DNA from: Acidobacteriota bacterium
Lineage (GTDB): Bacteria; Acidobacteriota; Blastocatellia; Pyrinomonadales; Pyrinomonadaceae
Direction of reading: 5' to 3'
NCBI GenBank assembly: GCA_025463135.1
Contig: JAOAPY010000016.1
Coordinates: 62,001-126,000, forward strand
Length of the DNA stretch: 64,000 nucleotides
Made by a program: the position numbers and the translations under genes. Below are positions 34,119 through 43,437 of the stretch, piece by piece. Each line of letters starts with the position of its first letter. Within the stretch, counting starts at the first letter, position 1. The notes below the pieces were generated by a model. That model was not told the DNA's origin. It ran no database searches and saw nothing but the letters and a program-made list of their open reading frames with translations.

Positions 34119-34220
34119 TAGCCCCAGCAATTCATTGTTGGGTTGGATTTTCAAGAGGAGTTTTTGGAATTCCTGGACAAGTACGGAGTTGAATATGATC
34201 GGCGCTATGTCTTTCGATGA
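34119..34220 (+). pseudogene. IS200/IS605-type transposase remnant (C-terminus only)
   Basis: One frame between a TAG and the TGA at 34218 reads PQQFIVGLDFQEEFLEFLDK and then YGVEYDRRYVFR. That is the typical end of single-strand Y1 (IS200-like) transposases, where F--EF---L---GIEYD-RY-W is conserved. The catalytic HUH and Tyr parts are absent, so this is a decayed end fragment. The rest of the spacer to 34342 shows nothing recognisable. Confidence 0.55.
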
Positions 34221-34342
34221 TTCCGCAATTTGCAATAGGGGATCTGCTCACGGCCGTCAAACGGACGGCTGGACTCCCGGCCTGTGATGCCGTCCGAACC
34301 AGACAAACACCAATCGTCCCCATCTTCACCTCGCCGCTCCGG

Positions 34343-34371
34343 TTGCGTACCGATCTTCCTTTCCGTATAAT
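34343..34371 (+). promoter_or_regulatory. Putative promoter of rimP-nusA-infB operon
   Basis: TTGCGT (34343-34348), a 17-base spacer and a perfect TATAAT (34366-34371). It lies 127 bases before the rimP ATG and just ahead of a leader hairpin, a layout seen for many rimP operons. Confidence 0.6.
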
Positions 34372-34404
34372 TCTCCGCTTGCTCGAAGCACGGGTTCCAG
34401 TCCG

Positions 34405-34430
34405 GTGGGTTCGCGCCCACTTTTTCTTTT
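34405..34430 (+). terminator. Leader terminator-like hairpin ahead of rimP
   Basis: GTGGGttcgcgCCCAC followed by TTTTTCTTTT is a short stem plus U-run in the transcribed leader of rimP. It may act as an attenuator or a processing site. The stem is only five to six pairs. Confidence 0.5.
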
Positions 34431-34497
34431 GGGCGACAGTTGTTTTGCAAAACGTCTGCCCTGGAACAGAGACTTGTGCCGGCATTTAGAGGGGACA

Positions 34498-34983
34498 ATG
34501 GGTTCGAGGTCGATTCAAGAGCGAGTCCGCGCCGTCACCGAGCGAGTCGCCATCGATAATGGACTCGAATTGGTTCACTGTGAAGTTGCGGGGCCTGAAA
34601 ACAAGCCTATTGTCCGCGTATTCATTGACAAGCCAGAGGGTGTGACTCACGAAAATTGTGCGGCAATGAGTTTGAACCTCGGCACCATTTTGGACGTCGA
34701 AGATTTTATTCACTCGGCGTACACGCTTGAAGTTTCGTCTCCCGGTCTGGAACGTGGGCTTTACAAGCGGGATGACTTCGAGCGTTTTGCTGGGAATCTG
34801 GCAAAATTGCGTACCAACGGGCCGATCGGCGGTCAGCGAAATTTTCGCGGACGGTTGTTGGGAGTTGAGGGCCCGAACCTGTTATTTGAAGACCGGACCA
34901 GCGGGCAAGTAAGCATCCCCCTGGAAGCGGTAGCCAAAGCAAATTTGGAATACGATTTCGACGCGGAGTTGCGACGCAAGTAA
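34498..34983 (+). CDS. rimP: Ribosome maturation factor RimP
   Basis: 161 aa from the ATG at 34498 preceded by GAGGGG. Upstream codons in the frame are not conserved. Needed for 30S subunit maturation. Seen: the N-terminal domain with LELVHCEVAG and VRVFIDKPEGVTHENCAAMS, YTLEVSSPGLERGLYKRDDF, and the C-terminal SH3-like barrel around NFRGRLLGVEG and VSIPLEAVAKANLEYDF. First gene of the rimP-nusA-infB run. Confidence 0.94.
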   Translation: MGSRSIQERVRAVTERVAIDNGLELVHCEVAGPENKPIVRVFIDKPEGVTHENCAAMSLNLGTILDVEDFIHSAYTLEVSSPGLERGLYKRDDFERFAGNLAKLRTNGPIGGQRNFRGRLLGVEGPNLLFEDRTSGQVSIPLEAVAKANLEYDFDAELRRK

Positions 34984-35083
34984 AGCAAACTGTTAGCTTG
35001 CGATTGCACGGCATACGCAACTTGAAGCTGTCACTCGGGCCCTGACTTGGGCTCGTCATAATCGCAAGCTAACACCTTGCTTT
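34982..35083. repeat. Long inverted repeat between rimP and nusA
   Basis: AAAGCAAACTGTTAGCTTGCG (34982 on) and its near-complement CGCAAGCTAACACCTTGCTTT (ending 35083) flank about 55 bases that hold GGGCCC...GGGCTC words. The mRNA could form a long stem just ahead of nusA. Confidence 0.7.
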
Positions 35084-35151
35084 ACACAACTGAATAGGCT
35101 CAGCGACGCGCACACATTGCAGCGTCGAGCCAATGAGCGGAAATCTTTAAA

Positions 35152-36960
35152 ATGAGTTCATCCATTGCACAGAACATTGAAGCCCTCTGCCAGGAACAGG
35201 GCATCGAACGCGACCTCGTCATCGAAGCAATGAAGGAGGCCGTGCGCGCCGCTGCCAAGAAACAGTTCAAGTCGGGCGAAGACATCCAGGTCGACTGGAA
35301 CCCTGACACCGGCATCGAGCTTTCGTCGTCCAAGGTCGTCGTCGACGAAGTGACGAACGGCGCCACCGAGCTTTCGATCGAAGAAGCACGAGAGCTGGCC
35401 GGTGATGAAGTCGAAATTGGCGACGCCTTGCTGCTGCCCCTGCCGATGGAAGAACTGGGACGCATTGCCGCGCAAACCGCGAAACAGATCCTGTTTCAAA
35501 AAGTACGCGATGCAGTCCGCAACAACGTCTACGAGCAATACATCGACAAGACCGGCGATCTGGTCAACGGCTATGTGAAGCGCTTCGAACGAGGCAACAT
35601 CATCGTTGATTTGGGCAATCTTGAAGCCATCCTGCCCCGATCCCAGCAATCACGCGGCGAGCAATGGAACCAGGGCGAACGTATTCGCGTCGTTATCCAC
35701 AACGTCTCCAAAGAATCCAAGGGACCACAAATCGAAGTATCGCGCACTTCTCCCGAACTCCTGCTCCGCCTGTTTGAAATGGAGGTGCCGGAAATCTATG
35801 ACGGCACTGTCGTGATCAAATCCTGCGTCCGCGAGCCGGGTGAGCGCGCGAAAATAGCCGTCACTTCGAACGAGCGTGACGTCGATCCCGTGGGTGCCTG
35901 CGTTGGTATGAAGGGTTCGCGCGTGCAAGCGATCATTCGCGAACTGCGCGGCGAGAAAATCGACATTATTGAATGGTCGGACGAGCCTTCGGTCTTTGCG
36001 GCAAACGCGCTTTCTCCTGCCAAAGTTAACCAGGTTCGTATTACCGACATTGAAAACCGCCAGATGGAAGTCATCGTTAACGAAGATCAACTCTCGCTGG
36101 CGATTGGTAAGCGCGGTCAGAACGTTCGCCTGGCAACGAAACTGGTCGGCTGGAACATTGATATTCGCAGCGAAGAAGAGATCAAGCGCGAAGTCACTGA
36201 GCAAATGGGCGCCCTGATCGCTTCAGGCGAGGCCGTGCCGCTCTCTGCTATTGAGGGAGTTACCGCCCAGCAGGCAGAAGCACTTGCCGAACATAACATC
36301 AATGATATTGATACGTTGGCCAATACTTCGGTCGACGATCTGGTTGAGATTTTGGATCTTAGTTTGGATGAGGCTGAAGTGATCCTGGATCAGGCGAAGG
36401 CGGTAATCGCCATTCGCGAAAAGAGCCAGCAATCTGAAGATGAAACCGCGACTGCTGAAGAAGGTTCAGAAGCCTCGACCTCCGAGACGGAACATATCCA
36501 TGCCGCTTCGGTCGAAGAAGATGAATCGGCTACGAGTGAAGTAGAGCCTTCAAACGAGATGACTGCCGCGGGGTACGATGAGGCGGTCGAGAACGGCGAG
36601 CCTTTTTCGAACGAACACGAAATGCTGGCCCAGCATGCTGCTGAATCGGTAACGCTTACAGAAATCGAGCCGCTGACTGAAGGCGAGTTGATGCTGGAAG
36701 GTGCAGGTCGAGATCTACGACCCGATACCATTACGTCATCGCCCGACGTTACCTCGACCGAGGCGGCCGGGGACCAGGCTGAACTTGAAGAAGAGACCGG
36801 CGAAACACCGGCTGATGAGAACGCAGAGTCAGACGAAATTGCTGCGGAAGCCCTGGCTTCCAAAGCTGAACCAGCTCTCGAGAGTGTTGAAGATGCCGCA
36901 CAGGGCGAGAGCAGTGACCAAGACGAGAAGCAAGATGCTTCCCCTGACGCGGCAAATTAG
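35152..36960 (+). CDS. nusA: Transcription elongation/termination factor NusA
   Basis: 602 aa. The N-terminal RNAP-binding domain (1-130) has QNIEALCQEQGIERDLVIEA. The S1 domain (about 135-205) has GDLVNGYVKRFERGNIIVDLG. The two KH domains (about 230-345) have RDVDPVGACVGMKGSRVQAI and LSLAIGKRGQNVRLATKL. A helix-hairpin-helix-like unit follows (about 360-425, IEGVTAQQAEALAEHNI...LDEAEVILDQAKAVI). The last 170 residues are a highly acidic, Glu/Ala/Ser/Thr-rich tail without predicted domains. That tail is much longer than in E. coli-type NusA and is probably disordered. Confidence 0.96.
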   Translation: MSSSIAQNIEALCQEQGIERDLVIEAMKEAVRAAAKKQFKSGEDIQVDWNPDTGIELSSSKVVVDEVTNGATELSIEEARELAGDEVEIGDALLLPLPMEELGRIAAQTAKQILFQKVRDAVRNNVYEQYIDKTGDLVNGYVKRFERGNIIVDLGNLEAILPRSQQSRGEQWNQGERIRVVIHNVSKESKGPQIEVSRTSPELLLRLFEMEVPEIYDGTVVIKSCVREPGERAKIAVTSNERDVDPVGACVGMKGSRVQAIIRELRGEKIDIIEWSDEPSVFAANALSPAKVNQVRITDIENRQMEVIVNEDQLSLAIGKRGQNVRLATKLVGWNIDIRSEEEIKREVTEQMGALIASGEAVPLSAIEGVTAQQAEALAEHNINDIDTLANTSVDDLVEILDLSLDEAEVILDQAKAVIAIREKSQQSEDETATAEEGSEASTSETEHIHAASVEEDESATSEVEPSNEMTAAGYDEAVENGEPFSNEHEMLAQHAAESVTLTEIEPLTEGELMLEGAGRDLRPDTITSSPDVTSTEAAGDQAELEEETGETPADENAESDEIAAEALASKAEPALESVEDAAQGESSDQDEKQDASPDAAN

Positions 36961-37046
36961 TTCGCGCGAGCGTGCTGGATTGCTCAGCACGTATCGCTGC
37001 TCGCCCTCAACCCCCCTTTTCGGGATGCACTTCTGATTGTGTGCTC

Positions 37047-37088
37047 GGAAAAGTGGTTGAGAGCGAGATTGCTCTTAACCACTTTTCG
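37047..37088 (+). promoter_or_regulatory. Perfect hairpin in the nusA-infB spacer
   Basis: AAAAGTGGTTgAGAGC-gagatt-GCTCTtAACCACTTTT is a near-perfect 16-bp stem centred about 57 bases ahead of the infB start. No U-run for termination. It may be an RNase III-type processing site or a translational control element. Confidence 0.55.
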
Positions 37089-37124
37089 AAAGAGTCAGGA
37101 CGCAAGGCGTCCCAGAAGGAGTGC

Positions 37125-39860
37125 ATGACCGCTTCCAAAGTTCGCATTTACGACCTCGCTAAGGAACTCAAGCTCGACACCAAACGGCTGATTGAAGAAA
37201 TCCGCCGCGAGGGCGTGGATGTCAGTGTGCCTTCCAACTCTGTTTCCAAGGAACTGGCGGAGAAAATCCGCATCAAATATTTTCCCAAGAAGGAAGCAGT
37301 AGCCAAGCGGACCATCAAAGTTGTTAAGCGCGCCGCCCTCCCCGTCGCCGAGGAAGAGGCGCATCCCGAAGTGGCAGAGCCCGTGGCCACGCAACCGGAA
37401 GAAGCACCGGAAGTGTTTGAAGAGGCCGCTCCACCGGCCGTCGCAACTCCGACCCCGACCGCGAAGCCCGCTGCGCCGGCGCGTCTGGTTAAGAAGCTGA
37501 CACCGGCAATCAGAGCGGAACAGCCTGCGGCTGCGCCACCCATTGAGGCAATTGAAGTTGCGGAACCCGTAAATGGCGACATGGGGGCAACCTTGGAAAC
37601 GAATCACGTTGCCGAGCCCGCCGCTACTGCAACCGCGCGCCAGCACGAAGCTGCGCCCGCCCCTTTCGTTCCTTCCCGACAAGTGCGCGTGATGCGTCCG
37701 ACAGCGGCCGCGCTAGATGCAGGAATACGCCACGGCGAGCGAGTACCGGCGCCGACGCCGCCACCAACAACAACACCCACGCCAACGCCGCGCGAGCGTG
37801 ATGAACGGCGTCGCGAGCGCTCCGCTCAGGGTCGCACTGAATATCGGGGCACTCCCGGAGAGACGGCGACACCACAAACCACTTATATTCCACCGCCCGA
37901 TAGCGGCCGGCGTCGTTCGCGGCGCGCCGTTCCACGTGGCGGTCGTAAGGGCAACGAAAGAGGCGGACGCTTTGATAAAGGTGACTTCATTGCGCCACCA
38001 AAAGCGTTGTCGCTGGAAGACAGAATTGCCGGTCGAATGGAGAGCCCTACCGTTCCCGGCGAGTTGAAGCCCGTGCGCGTAATCGAAGGATCGACCGTCA
38101 AAGAGTTCGCTGAAAAGCTCGGCATCAAACCCAAGGACATCGTTACGCTGCTGCTTCAGCGCGGCGTGTTTGCAACCATCAATCAGCCACTCAACGATGA
38201 TGTCGCCATCGACCTCGCGAAACGCTTCGGCTATGAATTGACGTTCGTTAATTTTGAAGAGATGGTGGCCGAAGAAGAGTTCGAAGAGTTGGTTGCTTCA
38301 GATTCGGACGATGTGGAACTGCCGCGCGCTCCCGTAGTCACGGTGATGGGACACGTCGACCACGGCAAAACCTCGCTGCTGGACGCAATTCGCGCCACCG
38401 ATGTGGCCGGCGGAGAAGCCGGCGGCATTACGCAGCACATCGGCGCCTACAGCGTTCAGGTTCCCAGTCCCGACAATGCCGGTGAAACTCGGCGGGTGGT
38501 TTTCCTCGATACGCCGGGCCACGAAGCCTTCACTTTAATGCGAGCCCGCGGCGCCAAGGCCACGGACGTGGTCGTGTTGGTAGTGGCGGCGGATGATGGC
38601 GTCATGCCGCAAACGATTGAGGCAATCGAACACTCACGCGCGGCCAATGTGCCCATCGTGGTGGCAATCAATAAGATTGATAAGCCCGACGCCAATCCAG
38701 AACGCGTCAAGCAAGAGCTTGCCCGTCAGGGTTTAAACCCGGTCGATTGGGGCGGTGAGACGGAAATGGTTCAGGTGTCGGCAAAGAAACGCGAGAATCT
38801 CGAGACATTGCTCGAGACCATTCTGTTGACGTCTGACATCCTCGACTTAAAGGCCAGTCCCACGCGTTTGGCATCCGGCGTAGTGCTCGAAGCCAAACTT
38901 GATCGCGGTCGCGGGCCGGTGGCCACGGCGCTTGTGCAACAAGGCACGTTGCGCGTTGGCGATCCTTTTATTGTGGGCCAGATTTACGGCAAGGTTCGGG
39001 CGATGTTTGATGATCGCGGCGCGCCGGTAACGGCCGCCTTGCCGGCAACGCCCGTGGAAATACTCGGCTTGCAGGGAGTCCCACTGGCCGGCGACACGTT
39101 CCAGGTGGTTGCCGACATTGGCCGCGCGCAGCAAATCTCTCATCACCGGCAGGTGATCAATCGACAAAGCACGCTGCTGCAGACCACCAAACGCGGTATC
39201 GAGGCTTTGGGCCAAAGCGAAGTTAAGGAACTGCTCGTCGTCATCAAGGCCGATGTACAGGGCTCGGTCGAAGTTTTGAAATCGACTCTGCAAAAACTTT
39301 CCACTGATGCGGTCAAGGTCAAGGTGATTCGTTCAGGAGTGGGAGCGATTACCGAGTCGGACGTTCTGCTGGCTTCGGCTACACAGGCGGGCACGGCTTC
39401 TACTGCCGTAGTGATTATCGGCTTTAACGTGCGACCTGAATCGCGGGCCGGCGATCTCGCCAAGCAGGAGAGTGTGGACATTCGGCTGCACTCAATTATT
39501 TACAAGGTTGAAGAAGAGATCCGGGCAGCCATGATCGGCATGCTCGAAAAAATCGAGAAAGAAAAGATTCTCGGCAAAGCGGACGTGCGCGAAGTATTTC
39601 GCGTGCCTCGAGTGGGCGCCGTGGCCGGTTGCATGGTAGTCAACGGGCTCATCAGGCGCACTGCGCGGGCACGTCTGATTCGCGATGGAGTCGTCAGCTG
39701 GGAAGGCAACATTGCTTCCCTGCGACGCTTCAAGGAAGACGTTTCGGAAGTTCGCGAGGGCTATGAGTGCGGCATCGGGCTGGAGAACTTCAACGATATG
39801 AAGGTCGGCGATCAAATCGAGGCGTACATCGTCGAGAAAGTCGCCGCCACGGAATTGTAG
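37125..39860 (+). CDS. infB: Translation initiation factor IF-2
   Basis: 911 aa from the ATG at 37125 (AAGGAG at the right distance, [20 protein letters not shown]). Longer readings add an unconserved leader. The N-terminal IF2_N module is followed by an Ala/Pro/Thr-rich linker and an Arg-rich stretch ([20 protein letters not shown]). A second IF2_N module ([20 protein letters not shown]) follows, then the GTPase: G1 [16 protein letters not shown]2 [11 protein letters not shown]3 DTPGHEAF, G4 NKID, G5 SAKKREN. Domains II-IV complete the protein. The linker length is normal for non-E. coli IF-2. Confidence 0.96.
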   Translation: MTASKVRIYDLAKELKLDTKRLIEEIRREGVDVSVPSNSVSKELAEKIRIKYFPKKEAVAKRTIKVVKRAALPVAEEEAHPEVAEPVATQPEEAPEVFEEAAPPAVATPTPTAKPAAPARLVKKLTPAIRAEQPAAAPPIEAIEVAEPVNGDMGATLETNHVAEPAATATARQHEAAPAPFVPSRQVRVMRPTAAALDAGIRHGERVPAPTPPPTTTPTPTPRERDERRRERSAQGRTEYRGTPGETATPQTTYIPPPDSGRRRSRRAVPRGGRKGNERGGRFDKGDFIAPPKALSLEDRIAGRMESPTVPGELKPVRVIEGSTVKEFAEKLGIKPKDIVTLLLQRGVFATINQPLNDDVAIDLAKRFGYELTFVNFEEMVAEEEFEELVASDSDDVELPRAPVVTVMGHVDHGKTSLLDAIRATDVAGGEAGGITQHIGAYSVQVPSPDNAGETRRVVFLDTPGHEAFTLMRARGAKATDVVVLVVAADDGVMPQTIEAIEHSRAANVPIVVAINKIDKPDANPERVKQELARQGLNPVDWGGETEMVQVSAKKRENLETLLETILLTSDILDLKASPTRLASGVVLEAKLDRGRGPVATALVQQGTLRVGDPFIVGQIYGKVRAMFDDRGAPVTAALPATPVEILGLQGVPLAGDTFQVVADIGRAQQISHHRQVINRQSTLLQTTKRGIEALGQSEVKELLVVIKADVQGSVEVLKSTLQKLSTDAVKVKVIRSGVGAITESDVLLASATQAGTASTAVVIIGFNVRPESRAGDLAKQESVDIRLHSIIYKVEEEIRAAMIGMLEKIEKEKILGKADVREVFRVPRVGAVAGCMVVNGLIRRTARARLIRDGVVSWEGNIASLRRFKEDVSEVREGYECGIGLENFNDMKVGDQIEAYIVEKVAATEL

Positions 39861-39862
39861 GA

Positions 39863-39922
39863 GGCAGAAGGCACAGCGTCTTGCTTTCCTGCCTGCTGCC
39901 TTCGGCCGACTGCCTACTGTTT
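39863..39922. repeat. GGCAGAAGGC-word hairpin between infB and rbfA
   Basis: AGGCAGAAGGCACAGCG on the left faces CTGCCTGCTGCCTTCGG and GCCTACTGT on the right. The same GGCAGAAGGCAG/CTGCCTTCTGCC words occur massively at 60472-60616. Confidence 0.55.
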
Positions 39923-39928
39923 TTAACC

Positions 39929-40297
39929 ATGCGCCGGACGGAAAGAGTTGCCGATCTCCTGCTTGAGGAGATTATTCAGATTGTTGGCTACGAGCTGGAA
40001 GATCCACGCTTGACACCAGTAACCGTCACCGACGTGCGACTGGCTGACAATCTCAAGAGCATGCGAGTCTTTATCACCGTCGCCGGCACTGAAGAGGAAT
40101 ACAAAGCAGCGCTCGCCGCTTTGGGCCATGCTACTCCCTACGTTCGGAAACAACTGGGTCTATCGCTCAACCTGCACCGTACTCCCGAAATCCACTTCGT
40201 GCGTGACCGCGTGGAAGAAGAAGGCGAGCGCGTGGACAAGTTGCTGGCCGAGATCGAAGAGGAATGGAAAGATAGAAAGGATGAGGACGAACAATGA
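39929..40297 (+). CDS. rbfA: Ribosome-binding factor A
   Basis: 122 aa from the ATG at 39929 (MRRTERVADLLLEEIIQIVG), normal RbfA length. KH-type fold acting in late 30S maturation and cold adaptation. Seen: LEDPRLTPVTVTDVRLADNL, MRVFITVAGTEEEYKAALAA and LHRTPEIHFVRDRVEEEGER, which are the conserved blocks. The frame continues upstream in non-conserved codons, so this ATG is chosen. Part of the nusA-infB-rbfA-nrnA operon. Confidence 0.94.
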   Translation: MRRTERVADLLLEEIIQIVGYELEDPRLTPVTVTDVRLADNLKSMRVFITVAGTEEEYKAALAALGHATPYVRKQLGLSLNLHRTPEIHFVRDRVEEEGERVDKLLAEIEEEWKDRKDEDEQ

Positions 40298-40371
40298 CAC
40301 GGCGACACGGCGACAGGGAGACGCGGAGAGAAGAAGTCTCCGTGTCGCCGTGTGCCCCAATCTCCGCGTCC
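40293..40371. repeat. CACGGCGA/CACGGAGA-word palindrome between rbfA and nrnA
   Basis: ACACGGCGACACGGCGAC and GGGAGACGCGGAGAG face CTCCGTGTCGCCGTGT. It folds as a near-perfect hairpin and shares its words with 29834-29974. The rbfA stop overlaps its edge. Confidence 0.7.
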
Positions 40372-40384
40372 GTCCCTGTTTGTA

Positions 40385-41374
40385 ATGCTTAGCCAAGTCG
40401 TTGAACTTATCGAATCGAAGCGCAGCTTCGCCATCACCTCACACATACGCCCAGATGGTGACAGCCTGGGCTCAAGTCTGGGTCTTTACTGGTTGTTGCA
40501 GGCGCTCGACAAAGACGTCGAGGTCATCATGCGCGATCCGGTGCCTCACTCGTACCAGCAACTCCCCGGTTCGCCCAAGGTGCGCGTGACCCCTGGCGTT
40601 GATCGTAATTACGACGCTGTTTTCGTCATTGAATGCTCGGACATTACACGCCCCGGTCTGGTCAATCTGGAAAAGCAATACGTAGTCAATATCGATCATC
40701 ACTCGACCACGGCGCTGTTCGGGACCATCAACTGGATTGACTCAACCGCATCGGCGGTCGGCGAGATGGTTTACAACCTTTGCAAAGCTACAGGCGTGCG
40801 CGTCACCAAAGAAATTGCCGAATGCGTCTATACCGCGCTGATTACCGACACCGGCTCGTTCCATTACTCAAACACCACGGAACGTACATTCAAAGTGGCC
40901 TCGGAACTGGTGCGCACTGGCGTTAAGCCGGCCAAGACCGCTGAGTCCGTGTTTGCCAGTTATCCCTGGAGCCGCATTCAACTGTTGGGTGATGTTCTGT
41001 CCACCGCCAGGCGCGATACTTCAGGACGTGTGGCCTGCATGCGCCAAACCCTGGACATGCAGAAGCGTTCGGCTGCTTCTGAAGAAGATACTGACGGCTT
41101 CGTCAACTATCCCCTGACCGTGGCGGAAGTCGAAGCGGTGGCGCTGCTCAAAGAAAGCGCTCCCGAGGTTTACCGCACCAGCCTGCGCTCCAAGGGCGAC
41201 GTCAACGTGGCTCGGGTGGCAGAGATGTTTGGCGGTGGCGGACATCGCAACGCCGCCGGCTGTACCCTGACGGGTCCCTGGGAAGACGCTGAACAGCGCA
41301 TCGTCGATCTGCTCCGAGACGCCGTCGACCGCGCTAACGGCGCGCAGGATATTACGGAAGATGCGTTGAAATAA
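40385..41374 (+). CDS. nrnA: DHH-family phosphoesterase, NrnA-like (oligoribonuclease / pAp phosphatase)
   Basis: 329 aa from the ATG at 40385. The DHH motifs are intact: SHIRPDGDSLGSSLGLYWLL (motif I), the acidic VIECSD region, IDHHSTTALFG (the DHH motif itself), and ALITDTGSFHYSNTT. The C-terminal DHHA1 part ends with GGGGHRNAAGCTL. Degrades short RNAs to mononucleotides and may dephosphorylate 3'-phosphoadenosine-5'-phosphate. It follows rbfA, as in many bacteria, in the translation-factor operon. Confidence 0.93.
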   Translation: MLSQVVELIESKRSFAITSHIRPDGDSLGSSLGLYWLLQALDKDVEVIMRDPVPHSYQQLPGSPKVRVTPGVDRNYDAVFVIECSDITRPGLVNLEKQYVVNIDHHSTTALFGTINWIDSTASAVGEMVYNLCKATGVRVTKEIAECVYTALITDTGSFHYSNTTERTFKVASELVRTGVKPAKTAESVFASYPWSRIQLLGDVLSTARRDTSGRVACMRQTLDMQKRSAASEEDTDGFVNYPLTVAEVEAVALLKESAPEVYRTSLRSKGDVNVARVAEMFGGGGHRNAAGCTLTGPWEDAEQRIVDLLRDAVDRANGAQDITEDALK

Positions 41375-41515
41375 GGTCTTTGGATTTTGGTCTTGGGTCT
41401 TTGGTCTTTGGATTTTCTTCCGGCGGTTTGATGCGAATTGTTTCAAAAATCTGAAATCAACAAAAGAACAAAGAACCAAGTACAAAATCCAAAGACGACC
41501 AAAGACCAAAGTCCT
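41375..41515. repeat. GTCTTTGG/CCAAAGAC-word palindrome
   Basis: The spacer starts with GGTCTTTGGATTTTGGTCTT and ends with CCAAAGACGACCAAAGACC, again self-complementary at word level. Same alphabet as 31885-32099. No gene. Confidence 0.65.
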
Positions 41516-41525
41516 ACCCTCCCCA

Positions 41526-42104
41526 ATGCCTACAAAAGAAAAGCAATACAAATGGCGGCGCGAGGACTATCAGGAGAACACTCGTGGTTTGCTGATGGTC
41601 TATACCGGCCACGGCAAGGGCAAGACAACCTGCGCGCTGGGGTTGATGATGCGCGCGGCCGGCCAGGGTCTGCGCTGCTGCATGATTCAATTCATGAAAT
41701 CGCGCAACGACCGTTATGGGGAACATGTCGCCGCCGAGAAACTGGGGATCGAAATCCACACCATGGGCGATGGCTTTACCTGGGACACAAAGAACCCGGC
41801 ACAGGATCGCGAGACTGCCAACCAAACCTGGGAGCTCTGTTTGGAAAAGCTGCACAGCGGCGATTACGACATGCTCGTCTTTGATGAACTGGTCTATGTA
41901 TTGAGTTACAACATGCTGCCTGTCGCCGAGGTCGTCGACGAACTACAAGCAGCGCGTACTTCACAACCAGCCTTGCACATCGTGGTGACCGGCCGCGATG
42001 CTCCCGCTGAACTAATCGAAGCCGCCGATCTCGTGACAGAAATGCGCGAGGTCAAACACCCATTCACCGCCGGCATCCGCGCCCAGAGAGGTATCGAGTT
42101 TTAG
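41526..42104 (+). CDS. cobO: Cob(I)yrinic acid a,c-diamide adenosyltransferase (CobO/BtuR type)
   Basis: 192 aa. Adds the adenosyl group to corrinoids. P-loop GHGKGKTTCALGLMMRAAG is near residues 29-47, and LLMVYTG precedes it. MIQFMKSRNDRYGEH, the Walker B-like MLVFDELVYVLSYNML, and VVTGRDAPAELIEAADLVTEM complete the family pattern. No other cobalamin genes are nearby, so it may serve salvage of imported corrinoids. It lies between word-palindrome spacers. Confidence 0.93.
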   Translation: MPTKEKQYKWRREDYQENTRGLLMVYTGHGKGKTTCALGLMMRAAGQGLRCCMIQFMKSRNDRYGEHVAAEKLGIEIHTMGDGFTWDTKNPAQDRETANQTWELCLEKLHSGDYDMLVFDELVYVLSYNMLPVAEVVDELQAARTSQPALHIVVTGRDAPAELIEAADLVTEMREVKHPFTAGIRAQRGIEF

Positions 42105-42225
42105 GGTTATGTTCCCATTGCCTGTTTTGTAGTAGCTTAACTGCTGGGCCGCACTTTGGAAGAAATCGCCGGCACTTGCGATTTACCTCTCGCAGCCGTC
42201 AGAAGATGAGCTCCGAGAGATGTCC

Positions 42226-42298
42226 TTTGCGCGCTTTGCGTCTTTGCGGGAGGCTCTTCAATGGCAACAAAGAATTTCCCGCAAGGGCGCAAAGCGTA
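42226..42298. repeat. GCGTCTTTGCGGG inverted repeat in the cobO-accD spacer
   Basis: CGCTTTGCGTCTTTGCGGGA faces TCCCGCAAGGGCGCAAAGCG across AGGCTCTTCAATGG. Downstream, GACTTCTGACTTCTGACTTC is a short word repeat (42386-42406). The 316-base spacer 42105-42420 holds no gene. Confidence 0.7.
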
Positions 42299-42420
42299 AG
42301 TCCCGCCCGTTGGCCCCCCTTACTACTTGTGCTACCCTTTCAGCATTCAGTTTCTAATCAATTTGAGAACGAACCCTAAGTTTCGGACTTCTGACTTCTG
42401 ACTTCTTTTGTATTTGACTT

Positions 42421-43320
42421 ATGCCGTGGTTTAGCAAGAAAAATAAGCGGATTGAATCAGTTCCGCTTGAAGAGCGCGTCGTAAAGACTGAAAACGTTTT
42501 CGTCAAATGCGATGGCTGCGAAGAGCATCTTTTCCAGCGCGAACTGGAAGAGGCACTGCAGGTGTGCCGGCATTGTGGTCATCACTTTCGCATTGGCGCG
42601 CGCGAACGCCTCGAGATGCTTTTTGACGATGGCAAGTATGAAGAGCTTGACGCTGAAGTCATCTCCATCGACCCGCTGGAATTTGTCGACACCAAGCCAT
42701 ATCCGAATCGTTTGCAACAGGCGAAGCAGGCTTCCGGTCTGCCAGAGGCGATCATCAATGCGCGCGGCAAAGTAGGTGAACATCTGGTCTTTGCCGGGGC
42801 AATGGACATGTCTTTCATTGGCGGCTCGATGGGTTCCGCGGTGGGCGAAAAGGTAACGCGCTTGATCGAACACGCCCTCAATGAGCACGCCGCCGTGATT
42901 ACGTTTGCCGCTTCCGGCGGCGCCCGCATGCAGGAAGGCACGTTATCGCTGATGCAGATGGCCAAGATTGCCGCGGCCCTGGCTCAGTTGGAGGAAAAGC
43001 GGCTGCCCTTTATCTCGGTACTTACCGATCCTACGACCGGCGGCGTAACCGCGAGCTTTGCCATGCTTGGCGACGTCATAATCGCTGAGCCGAAAGCGTT
43101 AATCGGATTTGCCGGTCCCCGAGTGATCGAGCAGACGATTCGCCAGAAGTTACCTAAAGACTTTCAACGATCAGAATTCCTGCTGGAACACGGTATGCTC
43201 GATGCAATCGTGGATCGTCGCGAGCTGCGTGACTTCATCACCAAGACATTGAACTTCATGATGAATCCGGAAATCCGCAGCGAACTGGAGCTGGAGAGAG
43301 AACGGCGCGCGGCATCGTGA
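42421..43320 (+). CDS. accD: Acetyl-CoA carboxylase carboxyltransferase subunit beta
   Basis: 299 aa, the usual length. N-terminal zinc finger CDGCEEHLF...CRHCGHHF (residues about 30-60). The carboxyltransferase core follows with DTKPYPNRLQQAKQASGLPEA (parts), GAMDMSFIGGSMGSAVGEKV, FAASGGARMQEGTLSLMQMAK, SVLTDPTTGGVTASFAMLGD and GFAGPRVIEQTI. Makes malonyl-CoA with AccA. accA is not in view. It lies upstream of folC, a pairing common in bacteria. Confidence 0.96.
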   Translation: MPWFSKKNKRIESVPLEERVVKTENVFVKCDGCEEHLFQRELEEALQVCRHCGHHFRIGARERLEMLFDDGKYEELDAEVISIDPLEFVDTKPYPNRLQQAKQASGLPEAIINARGKVGEHLVFAGAMDMSFIGGSMGSAVGEKVTRLIEHALNEHAAVITFAASGGARMQEGTLSLMQMAKIAAALAQLEEKRLPFISVLTDPTTGGVTASFAMLGDVIIAEPKALIGFAGPRVIEQTIRQKLPKDFQRSEFLLEHGMLDAIVDRRELRDFITKTLNFMMNPEIRSELELERERRAAS

Positions 43321-43437
43321 AGCCGGTCCTTTGTTCTTTGTACTTAGTTCTTGGTTTTTGCTACTGGGTCCCTGGTGTGGGTTCCTAAGAAATTAGTTTC
43401 GTTGGAAGAGAGTACAAAGAACAGAGTACACGAATCA
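43321..43437. repeat. Word palindrome in accD-folC spacer
   Basis: TTTGTTCTTTGTACTTAGTTCTTGG faces AGTACAAAGAACAGAGTACA, so the accD-folC spacer can fold weakly. Similar words occur in the CTTTGG spacers. Confidence 0.45.

Noticed and set aside
36972-37124. Longer infB start in the nusA-infB spacer
   Set aside because: The extra codons run through the spacer hairpin; AAGGAG and the conserved IF2_N start point to 37125.
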